DNA of 38,622 bases from Chloroflexota bacterium (lineage in GTDB: Bacteria; Chloroflexota; Anaerolineae; 4572-78), in NCBI GenBank assembly GCA_011192195.1, contig DUEH01000004.1, positions 1-38,622 of the forward strand. The letters run 5' to 3'. Below are positions 31,966-38,317 of this stretch, one piece after another (position 1 is the first letter of the stretch; each line of letters begins with the position of its first letter). The notes under the pieces were generated by a model. That model saw only the letters and a list, made by a program, of their open reading frames with translations, was not told where the DNA came from and did not search any database. Position numbers and translations under genes: made by a program.

Positions 31966-32373
31966 ATGACTGTAGAAATAGCCCGCCACTGGCGATTGAA
32001 CTCACAACGCTATAGTTTAATAGGCGAAGAGTGCCCTGCCTGCCACTATAAAATCTTCCCCCCCCGCGATGTCTGCCCTCACTGCGCCGAAGAAGCCGGG
32101 CCGGAATTTCACTTTAGCGGCAACGGAACCGTTTTTTCGCACACCACCGTTCACACCCCCCCAGAGGGCTTTGAAGCGCAGTCGCCCTATACCGTTGCCC
32201 TTGTTAAACTGGACGAAGGGCCAATGATTACCGCTCAACTCACCGATGTGGACAATGGCGCCGTTGAAATTGGCTTGCCCGTTGAAATGGTCACGCGCAA
32301 ACTGGCCGAACAGGGCGACGAAGGTTTGATCCTCTACGGCTACAAGTTTCGCCCCCAAATGGCAATGGCCTGA
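31966..32373 (+). CDS. DUF35 OB-fold/zinc-ribbon protein
   Basis: 135 residues. Zinc ribbon C23, C26, C37, C40 (ECPACHYK...VCPHC) followed by an OB fold (GNGTVFSHTTVHTPPEGFEAQSPYTVALVKLDEGPMITAQLTD). In archaea a DUF35 protein bridges acetoacetyl-CoA thiolase and HMG-CoA synthase and forms part of a shared CoA-binding site. Its place immediately after those genes supports the same scaffold role here. The start has a strong AGGAGG. Two terminators follow, closing the mevalonate cluster. Confidence 0.92.
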   Translation: MTVEIARHWRLNSQRYSLIGEECPACHYKIFPPRDVCPHCAEEAGPEFHFSGNGTVFSHTTVHTPPEGFEAQSPYTVALVKLDEGPMITAQLTDVDNGAVEIGLPVEMVTRKLAEQGDEGLILYGYKFRPQMAMA

Positions 32374-32411
32374 TGAACGACGAATGACAAACGACGAGTG
32401 ACGAATAAAGA

Positions 32412-32434
32412 GTCCAACAAGTGGACATTTTTTT
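32412..32434 (+). terminator. Short intrinsic terminator
   Basis: GTCCA-ACAAG-TGGAC (32412-32426) followed by A and seven T. Stem only 5 bp, but with a good T-run; first of two after the DUF35 gene. Confidence 0.6.
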
Positions 32435-32436
32435 GT

Positions 32437-32498
32437 AACCGTTGCTCCCCTCGTTTCAGCGCGCCGCGTTGAAACGAGGGGAGCAACGGTTATTTTTT
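32437..32498 (+). terminator. Strong 22-bp stem terminator
   Basis: Arms 32437-32458 and 32470-32491 (AACCGTTGCTCCCCTCGTTT and complement) are perfect, with TATTTTTT after. It isolates the phasin promoter from the mevalonate genes. Confidence 0.85.
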
Positions 32499-32508
32499 AT
32501 TCTGCCTC

Positions 32509-32562
32509 TTGACAACTATGACGCACTGTGTTATAATTTCGATTGTATAACGCAGTGCGTCA
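32509..32562 (+). promoter_or_regulatory. Consensus promoter with paired operators for the phasin-like gene
   Basis: TTGACA (32509-32514), 17-nt spacer, TATAAT (32532-32537). An inverted repeat covers it: TGACGCACTGTGTTATA (32519-32535) and TATAACGCAGTGCGTCA (32546-32562), 16 of 17 matching. Each arm is itself near-palindromic (ACGCAnTGYGT). The proximal arm occupies the spacer and -10, so a bound repressor would block polymerase. The same arrangement is at 38232-38281. Confidence 0.85.
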
Positions 32563-32620
32563 CAAACTCGCCTGCTAAACAACTTAAAGCGCTATCCTAA
32601 ATTATAAAAGGAGATAAATA

Positions 32621-33004
32621 ATGGTAAAAGAAAAAGTAGAAGAAGTTGTGGAAAAAGCTGAAGAAGGTCGTAATTTCTTGCTAGACGGACTTCACAAAAT
32701 TTTATTGGCCGGTGTTGGCGCGGTATCCCTGGCTCAGGAAGAAGTTGAAGACTTTGTCGGCAAGCTCGTAGAAAAGGGCGAGATTGCCGAAAAAGATGGT
32801 CGAAAGCTGCTTGACGATATTGACAAGAAGCGCAAAGAGCAGACTGGCAAAGTTAAAAAGCAAACCGAAAAGGCCGAAAAAGAACTGGATAAACGCCTTG
32901 ACGGCCTGCTGGCTCGATTGAACGTTCCTACCAAGTCAGACATTGATGGGCTGAACGACAAAATTGCTGCCTTGACCAAAAAAATTGATGAATTGAAAAA
33001 ATAA
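32621..33004 (+). CDS. Phasin-like polyhydroxyalkanoate granule-associated protein
   Basis: 127 residues, highly charged and helical. EEGRNFLLDGLHKILLAGVGAVSLAQEEVEDFVGKLVEKGEIAEKDGRKLLDD is typical of PhaF/PhaI-type granule proteins, and the C-terminus (SDIDGLNDKIAALTKKIDELKK) is a coiled coil. Such proteins coat storage granules. Residues about 40-127 resemble the C-terminal half of the PhaR-type protein encoded next. AAGGAG precedes the ATG. Expression should depend on the operator-bearing consensus promoter upstream. No PHA synthase gene is in the window, so an actual storage polymer is inferred. Confidence 0.8.
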   Translation: MVKEKVEEVVEKAEEGRNFLLDGLHKILLAGVGAVSLAQEEVEDFVGKLVEKGEIAEKDGRKLLDDIDKKRKEQTGKVKKQTEKAEKELDKRLDGLLARLNVPTKSDIDGLNDKIAALTKKIDELKK

Positions 33005-33013
33005 GCCTGGTTT

Positions 33014-33179
33014 TTGAAAACAGTGGATAGTGGGTTGTGGATAGCAAGGACGGGCCTGCAATTTACTATCCACTGCCCACTATTTTGGGTGGTGGTAGAA
33101 AAGTAAGTGATGGAGTGTCAAACTATAGTTTGACACTCCGCAATCATCACCTGCAACTTAACCACTACCCTGTTTTCAA
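33014..33179. repeat. Nested palindrome complex between phasin and phaR
   Basis: Outer arms TTGAAAACAG (33014-33023) and CTGTTTTCAA (33170-33179). Inside are a GTGGATAGTGGG / CCCACTATCCAC-type tandem-unit hairpin (33022-33084) and a perfect 28-bp palindrome GGAGTGTCAAACTA plus complement (33112-33139). No convincing ORF. Part may be a mobile remnant. Confidence 0.7.
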
Positions 33180-33180
33180 G

Positions 33181-33207
33181 GGAGAGCGTAGCGCATCTCC
33201 TTTTTTT
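33181..33207 (+). terminator. Probable terminator of the phasin gene
   Basis: GGAGAGCG-tag-CGCaTCTCC (33181-33200) followed by seven T. Confidence 0.65.
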
Positions 33208-33291
33208 GTATTTACTGCGCGTTTGCTCGCAAAAATCATCGTGGTACAATACATCTTAAAATTAAATCGAGCGTGTTGAGGAGCAAAGCTA

Positions 33292-33899
33292 TGTTGATCA
33301 TCAAACGGTATCCCAACCGAAAGTTGTACGATACAGAGAAAAAGCAGTACGTTACTCTGGACAAAATTGCAATTTTAATTCAGGAAGGGAAAGATATTCA
33401 GGTGATAGACCATTCTACGGGCGAAGACCTTACTGCCGTAACCCTATCGCAAATAATTTTTGAGCAGGAGAAAAAACAGAGCGGTTTTGTACCCAAAAAT
33501 GTTTTGGCCGGACTGGTTCAGGCGGGCGGTGATACGCTGAGCGCCTTCAAAAACGCCCTGACTTCTCCTCTCGACGCGCTGCCAGACGTGGATTTAGAGA
33601 TAGAACGGCGTATTAAAAAGCTTATTCAAGAGGGCAAGTTGGCGGAAGAGCAAGGCCGAAACCTGCTTGAACAACTCTTGGAAACAAGTCGCCAAACGGC
33701 CAAAAAGACTCAGGCGGGCGGCGAAACTTACCTGAAGAAGTTGCTGTCCAAGCGGGGTATTCCTTCTCAAGATGAAATTTCCAGACTGAGCGAGCAGATT
33801 GACAATCTGGCGGCCAAACTGGAGTCTCTGGCTCAGTCAAAAACTGAGGCCGCCGTAGAAGAAGGCCACGCCGGTGCGGATGATCAAGAAGAAGAATAA
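33292..33899 (+). CDS. phaR: PhaR-type regulator with phasin-like C-terminus
   Basis: 202 residues. The first 60 (IIKRYPNRKLYDTEKKQYVTL...IQVIDHSTGEDLTAVTLSQIIFEQE) are the PHA accumulation regulator DNA-binding domain. In other bacteria PhaR binds both storage granules and phasin promoters and acts as a repressor. From about residue 105 the protein (LIQEGKLAEEQGRNLLEQL...LLSKRGIPSQDEISRLSEQIDNLAAKLESL) lines up with the neighbouring phasin-like protein, so it looks like a DNA-binding domain joined to a granule-binding tail. GAGGAG precedes the ATG. It is a candidate for the factor acting at the TGACGCA operators, though this is inference. Confidence 0.88.
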
Positions 33900-33914
33900 T
33901 AATCCGAACCGATT

Positions 33915-34481
33915 ATGATCATTGTTGCGGGTTTTGCCAAGCGATCCTTCATCTTTCCGGCTGATTTACCCACGGCTTTTGCTTACTATACTGATTTAAG
34001 CCGTATTTTGACCTACCTGCCGCACATCTACATTGCCCGCACCTACGATGATAATCAACTTCGGATGTGTTATAATACCATTGAACTGGGAACCTACAAG
34101 ATCAATATTTTTTGCGATTTACGCGCTGAGATGGACGCGGAAGAACGCGCTTTACGAGTTTTTCCGTTAAGGGGAGTAACGCCGGTGAAGGCAAAAGCTA
34201 CCTTGCGTTCAGCAACTGCGTCAGGTCGTTTTTCCAGCGAATCTCTCTTTTTTGACGAAGGCGAGAAAACACGCATCGAATATCGTCTGGAATTGCAAGC
34301 CGAACTCCCCAAGCCAATGGGCCTGCGTTTCGTGCCAAAATCGGTGATTAACGGCATTGCCGGCAGCATCACCCATCGTCGAATCAAAGAGATTGCGGAT
34401 GGATTTATTCGACGCTCTATTGACGCTTTTCCTGAGTGGCTGGGAGAATTGGGCGATAGTAAAATGAAGATAATGGGATGA
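33915..34481 (+). CDS. SRPBCC-like protein (possibly DUF1997)
   Basis: 188 residues. FIFPADLPTAFAYYTDLSRILTYLPHIYIARTYDDNQLRMCYNTIELGTYKINIFCDLRAEMD has the START/SRPBCC pattern in which a helix-grip fold encloses a hydrophobic ligand, resembling DUF1997. The late LQAELPKPMGLRFVPKSVINGIAGSITHRRIKEIADGF is the C-terminal helix. The ligand is unknown; beside PHA genes a lipid is plausible. It lies 15 bp after phaR, so they are probably co-transcribed. No good Shine-Dalgarno. A bidirectional terminator follows. Confidence 0.6.
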   Translation: MIIVAGFAKRSFIFPADLPTAFAYYTDLSRILTYLPHIYIARTYDDNQLRMCYNTIELGTYKINIFCDLRAEMDAEERALRVFPLRGVTPVKAKATLRSATASGRFSSESLFFDEGEKTRIEYRLELQAELPKPMGLRFVPKSVINGIAGSITHRRIKEIADGFIRRSIDAFPEWLGELGDSKMKIMG

Positions 34482-34495
34482 TCTTGGTTCCTGTA

Positions 34496-34547
34496 AAAAA
34501 AGCCCCCAGGTATTCATAGTCGGCTATGAATACCTGGGGGCTTTTTT
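34496..34547. terminator. Bidirectional intrinsic terminator
   Basis: Perfect 24-bp arms (34496-34519 and 34524-34547) around TCGG, with A6 on the left and T6 on the right, so it works on both strands. It separates the convergent SRPBCC-like and aldehyde oxidoreductase genes. Confidence 0.95.
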
Positions 34548-34554
34548 GTAACCA

Positions 34555-34601
34555 TTCCCCCCTCTTGTTCCCACGCAGAGCGTGGAAACAAGAGGGGGGA
34601 A
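34555..34601. repeat. Inverted repeat with TTCCCACGC core
   Basis: TTCCCCCCTCTTGTTCCCACGC and its near-complement GCGTGGAAACAAGAGGGGGGAA, one mismatch, centred on AGA. It shares the TTCCCAYGC...GCGTGRGAA core with 19160-19200. Confidence 0.75.
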
Positions 34602-34609
34602 GTGATGTG

Positions 34610-36451
34610 CTATATTACCAGCTCATCAAGCCCCAACTCGGTCAGTTTTTGCGCCGATGGGCGACCACTTTCCCAATCCCAATCTCGATGAGCGTAATAT
34701 TCTTTGAGCATTAGCTGCCAATCGGGCACAAAGCCATCGGTGGGGCCGCTGGCGAGAGGGGTATTCAAGAGGATGGGCATTACTTCATCCTGCCGAGGCT
34801 TCAATCCCAGTTTTAGATTGAGCAGGCGTTTCAGGTTAAAGATGCGCTCTCCGCCAAGAACCAACTCATCCAGCGATATTTCTTTCCCCAAAATCGCTTG
34901 AAAAGTCTCCGGCAATACTTGCAGGTTTACATTGACAAAGACGCAACAACCGCAAGCATCCACCATCGAGCGATAATCCTGATGCTTTGCCACCAGCGGC
35001 GCTTTGCCCGCTTCCTGGCGGTGGTCATCAGAGACAATCCCCAATTGATCAAAGGTATGCCCTGTTTCCACAAAATAGAAATCGCTTTTGTTGTGGCAAG
35101 CCCCTCTGGGCGAGGTGAGATAAACCAGGGCCATCCCGCTGAAAGCGCGGGGGTCATGCATGCCGGGGTCCATTCCGTTGACCTGCACCGCCAGTCCGGG
35201 CGCGTTAAAATGTTCTTCCATTGCGCGCACGCCGTCGGCCAAAATGTCGCCAAAGCCGTCGCGAACGGCGATTTTTTTCAGCAATTCAATAGTTTGGGCA
35301 GGATTGCCCCATTCCACCGTTTCGCCCTTGCTGTCTGCGGAAGACAGGTAGCCTTGCTCGCTGAGCCAGGCGGCAAAGCCAATGACCGCTCCGGCGCTGA
35401 TGACATCCATTCCCGCCGAATCGCATATCCAGTCGAAATAGGAGACGGCTTTCAGGTCTTCAATCAGCAGGTTTGACCCCAGTGAGGCGACGGCTTCGTA
35501 TTCCGGGCCATCCGTTGTACCCAGCGCGTAGGGATCATCTTCGCCTTCGATGGTCACTTCGCTGCCGCATTGCACGGTGCAGCCCCAGCAGCCCGTGCTG
35601 CCGGTACGAATGGACATTGACATTGCCGCGCCGCTCAGGTTCAACGCGCCTTCGTAATCGCCCTCTGTCCAGTATTTGGCGGGCAAGGAGCCGACCATCT
35701 GGAAGTATTCCAGCCCGCTGGCAGTTCCCAGGTCTTTGAGGAGATCGGCGGCAAAGTCTGCTTTGATGTGCGCCATTGCTTTGCGAAAGGCCAGATTGAC
35801 CGCTTCTTTGTCTGATACGGGAATTAGTCCCTTACCACGAATGGCGATGGCTTTGAGCTTTTTAGACCCCATTACCGCGCCCATGCCGGCGCGTCCGGCG
35901 GCGCGCGCGTCGGCGTTCATAATGGAGGCAAAACGAACCAGGTTTTCGCCCGCCGGGCCAATGCAAGCCACGCGAGTGCGCGAGTCTCCGGATTCGGCGA
36001 TGATTTCGTTTTGGGTTTGATAGGTGTCCAATCCCCACAGGTGTTCGGCGGGACGCAGTTTTGGCGGCAGGCCTTCACGAATGAGCAGGTAGACCGGCGT
36101 GGGCGATTGCCCGGTGATGATGATGCCGTCGTAGCCCGCTCGTTTTAGTTCGTGTCCGGTGTAGCCGCCCGCGCTGGATTCGCCAAAGAGGCCGGTAAGC
36201 GGGCTTTTGGAGATGAAGGCGTGCCTGGAAGCGGAAGGGGTGCGCGTGCCGGTCAGTGGGCCGGTCATCATAATCAGGGGGTTGTCTGGCCCCAGCGGAT
36301 CGGTGGCGGCGTCAACCATATCAAAGAGATAGCGCGCGCCCAGTCCGCTGTTACCGATGAATTGTTCGGCCCAGTCTTGATTCAACGCTTCATCGCGCAG
36401 TTTGCCCGTACTCAGGTTCACGTGGAGAATTTTTTCCAGATAGCCGTTCAT
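34610..36451 (-). CDS. Aldehyde:ferredoxin oxidoreductase (tungsten-pterin family)
   Basis: Oxidises aldehydes to acids with ferredoxin as acceptor (or reduces acids at low potential), 613 residues. [4Fe-4S] ligands C288, C291, C295 (STGCWGCTVQCG) fall at the same numbers as in the Pyrococcus furiosus enzyme, and the fourth is among C500-C503 (DACGCC). Pterin-binding features: GLGARYLFDMV, GPLTGTRTPSASRHAFISKSPLTG, ASIMNADARAAGRAGMGAVMGSKKLKAIAIRG. The start at 36451 has AAGGAG 5-6 nt upstream; the longer TTG start overlaps that Shine-Dalgarno. Last gene of the SCP2-ADH-AOR operon. It implies anaerobic or low-oxygen metabolism and tungsten or molybdenum uptake. Physiological substrate unknown. 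Confidence 0.92.
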   Translation of the reverse strand: MNGYLEKILHVNLSTGKLRDEALNQDWAEQFIGNSGLGARYLFDMVDAATDPLGPDNPLIMMTGPLTGTRTPSASRHAFISKSPLTGLFGESSAGGYTGHELKRAGYDGIIITGQSPTPVYLLIREGLPPKLRPAEHLWGLDTYQTQNEIIAESGDSRTRVACIGPAGENLVRFASIMNADARAAGRAGMGAVMGSKKLKAIAIRGKGLIPVSDKEAVNLAFRKAMAHIKADFAADLLKDLGTASGLEYFQMVGSLPAKYWTEGDYEGALNLSGAAMSMSIRTGSTGCWGCTVQCGSEVTIEGEDDPYALGTTDGPEYEAVASLGSNLLIEDLKAVSYFDWICDSAGMDVISAGAVIGFAAWLSEQGYLSSADSKGETVEWGNPAQTIELLKKIAVRDGFGDILADGVRAMEEHFNAPGLAVQVNGMDPGMHDPRAFSGMALVYLTSPRGACHNKSDFYFVETGHTFDQLGIVSDDHRQEAGKAPLVAKHQDYRSMVDACGCCVFVNVNLQVLPETFQAILGKEISLDELVLGGERIFNLKRLLNLKLGLKPRQDEVMPILLNTPLASGPTDGFVPDWQLMLKEYYAHRDWDWESGRPSAQKLTELGLDELVI

Positions 36452-36466
36452 TGATGCTCCTTGCAA

Positions 36467-36510
36467 GCTTTTAGCGGTCAGTTTTCAGCTTTTAGCTGAC
36501 CGCTGAAAGC
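36467..36510. repeat. 15-bp inverted repeat between ADH and AOR genes
   Basis: GCTTTTAGCGGTCAG (36467-36481) and CTGACCGCTGAAAGC (36496-36510), one mismatch, with AGCTTTTAG repeated in the loop. It touches the ADH stop codon and lies just before the AOR Shine-Dalgarno. Confidence 0.8.
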
Positions 36511-37676
36511 TAAAAATCAATATCCTTGCCCTGGTAGGCGTAGCGGAAGAGTTGGGTGGTTTCGTTGGTGTCGGGGATACGGCTGCCCATGACAATGACG
36601 GAATCGGCTTCGGCAAAGGCGACAAGTTGGGCCAGCGCGGCTTCAAATTCCTCCGCTGAGGCGTCAATGGTCTCTTTAATGCTCAAGGGTTGTCCTACGG
36701 CAACAGAAAGTTCTTGAATAGCCTTTATCAGACTATCTGCGCCTTCTTTGGGTGTGGCGGCGGGCAGGCCCAGAAAGCGGCTTAGTTCGTGGAAACGGGT
36801 TTCGCCGGGGTTGTTATCAGTGAATTGGATGGTGTAGGGTAGAAAAAGGGCCACGGCTCTGCCGTGCGGCACGTGGAAGACGGCTCCCAAACTATGCCCC
36901 AACGAGTGCGCCAGAGCGGGCATGGCGTTGCTAAAACTCAAGCCGGCCAGGGTGGCGGCGTTGTGCATCTTTTCGCGGGCTTCCATATCGTCGCCATTGG
37001 CAACGGCGCGGGGCAGATAGGTGAAGACCAGTTGCATAGCTTTTAAGGCCAGCCCGTCGCTGAAGTCATTGCGCAAACTGCAGGTGTAGGCTTCAATAGC
37101 GTGGGTCAGCGCGTCCAGACCGGTATCGGCGGTGAGGCGAGGGGGCATTTTTTGCGCCAGAAGCGGGTCAATAATGGCGATGTCCGGCAGCAGTTCCGGG
37201 GAACTAAGACCCATTTTACGCCCGTCGGGTTCTGAAATAACGGTAGCCCAGGTTGCTTCTGAGCCGGTTCCGCTGGTAGTGGGAATGGCGATGAGTCTGG
37301 CTTTGTCGCGCAGGTTCAGCGCTTCAAAGGGGTTTATGTCTTCCGGGGTCATATTCGGGTGAACATACATCACCCACATTGCCTTGGCTGCATCCATTGC
37401 CGACCCGCCGCCCAGCCCGACAATCCAGTCCGGTTCAAAGGCGCTCATTTCTTTGGCGCCTTTCATAATTGTGGCGGCGGAAGGTTCCGGTTCCACATCG
37501 CTGAAGGTCTGGCAGCTTATACCGGCTTGCGCAAAATACTCGCTGATCAGGTCTACAAAGCCCAATTTGACCATCATTGGGTCTGCGACAATAAAAGCGC
37601 GGTTCCCGCCAAGGGTTTCCAGATGCTCCAGCGCGTCTTCGCCAAAAATTATTTCAGGAGATCGAAAGTACCACAT
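36510..37676 (-). CDS. Iron-containing alcohol dehydrogenase
   Basis: 388 residues of the group III (Fe-ADH) family, interconverting alcohols and aldehydes with NAD(P). Cofactor-binding GGGSAMDAAKAMWVMY and PTTSGTGSEATWATVI; metal ligands in DTGLDALTHAIEAYTC (Asp and His) and in ALAHSLGHSLGAVFHVPHGRAVALFLPY (two His). AAGGAG lies 7 nt before the ATG. Pairing with AOR in one operon fits alcohol to aldehyde to acid conversion. Substrate range cannot be read from sequence. Confidence 0.93.
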   Translation of the reverse strand: MWYFRSPEIIFGEDALEHLETLGGNRAFIVADPMMVKLGFVDLISEYFAQAGISCQTFSDVEPEPSAATIMKGAKEMSAFEPDWIVGLGGGSAMDAAKAMWVMYVHPNMTPEDINPFEALNLRDKARLIAIPTTSGTGSEATWATVISEPDGRKMGLSSPELLPDIAIIDPLLAQKMPPRLTADTGLDALTHAIEAYTCSLRNDFSDGLALKAMQLVFTYLPRAVANGDDMEAREKMHNAATLAGLSFSNAMPALAHSLGHSLGAVFHVPHGRAVALFLPYTIQFTDNNPGETRFHELSRFLGLPAATPKEGADSLIKAIQELSVAVGQPLSIKETIDASAEEFEAALAQLVAFAEADSVIVMGSRIPDTNETTQLFRYAYQGKDIDF

Positions 37677-37691
37677 AACTTACTCCTTTTT

Positions 37692-37759
37692 TAATGAACA
37701 ATGAAAAATGAACAGTGAAGAGTGAAAAATTATTCATTATTCACTGTTCATTATTCACT
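37692..37759. repeat. Tandem-unit hairpin, TGAACAATGAA family
   Basis: AATGAACAATGAAAAATGAA and CAGTGAAGAGTGAAAAA units left; TTATTCATTATTCACTG and TTCATTATTCACTG units right. It fills the spacer between the SCP2-like stop and the ADH Shine-Dalgarno on the minus strand. Confidence 0.9.
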
Positions 37760-37764
37760 GAATT

Positions 37765-38184
37765 TTAGAAGGGAAATTCGGTAGGCACAAAGGTGGCGCA
37801 GTGAACCAGTTCATTGGATGCTTTAACGTTGCGCATAATTTTAGCCATGTTGCCGGTCAGTTTAAGTTTACGGGTGAGCATTGCTTTGATGGGGTCAAGA
37901 CCGTCGTCAATGACTTCTTTGAAAGTTTTCACGCTGCCGCGAAATTCAAATTCAGGCTTGAAGTCATCTTTGTTTTCGGCGCGAAGCGCTTTTCGACATT
38001 CGCCGTGCCACAGGTCAAGATAAACGTATCGGTCTTCATCCAGAGAGCTTCCTTTGGCTTCTACCACAAAGTAGATGTCGCCTTCCCAGGCTTTAGCGGC
38101 TTCGGCGTAGGCTTTGCTGTTGTTCAACTCTTCGCATAAGCGTTTAGCCCATTCATCGGTACCAAATAAAATTTTGTCAGACAT
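37765..38184 (-). CDS. SCP2 sterol/lipid-binding-domain protein
   Basis: 139 residues from ATG 38184 (GGAGG 6 nt upstream; further open frame lies in the leader). The pattern DIYFVVEAKGSSLDEDRYVYLDLWHGECRKALRAENKDDFKPEFEFRGSVKTFKEVIDDGLDPIKAMLTRKLKLTGNMAKIMRNVKAS is a SCP2-like fold: strands around a hydrophobic tunnel, then DPIxAMLTRKLKLTG as in bacterial SCP2 proteins. It probably binds a fatty acyl or other lipid. First gene of the SCP2-ADH-AOR operon and preceded by the operator promoter, which suggests the substrate of the operon is lipid-derived. Confidence 0.82.
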   Translation of the reverse strand: MSDKILFGTDEWAKRLCEELNNSKAYAEAAKAWEGDIYFVVEAKGSSLDEDRYVYLDLWHGECRKALRAENKDDFKPEFEFRGSVKTFKEVIDDGLDPIKAMLTRKLKLTGNMAKIMRNVKASNELVHCATFVPTEFPF

Positions 38185-38231
38185 AGAATTCCTCCATACA
38201 AGGTGAGTAAAATTGTGGGTAGTCAAGGTGA

Positions 38232-38281
38232 TGACGCATCGCGTTAAACGCAATTGTAACACACTGCGTCACAGGTGTCAA
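38232..38281 (-). promoter_or_regulatory. Consensus promoter with paired operators for the SCP2-ADH-AOR operon
   Basis: On the minus strand TTGACA (38281-38276), 17-nt spacer, TACAAT (38258-38253). TGACGCAGTGTGTTA (38271-38257) starts 4 nt after the -35, exactly as at the phasin promoter, and a second inverted site (38232-38246 on plus, TGACGCATCGCGTTA) lies downstream. From -35 to -10 the two promoters agree at 25 of 29 positions. Confidence 0.85.
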
Positions 38282-38317
38282 TTGGCGCTTCAGCGGCGCA
38301 ACTGAGGGGCGGGGCGT

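Noticed and set aside
33037-33279. 80-codon plus-strand open frame between the phasin and phaR genes
   Set aside because: It is composed of the nested palindromes and terminator; no ribosome binding site or family pattern.
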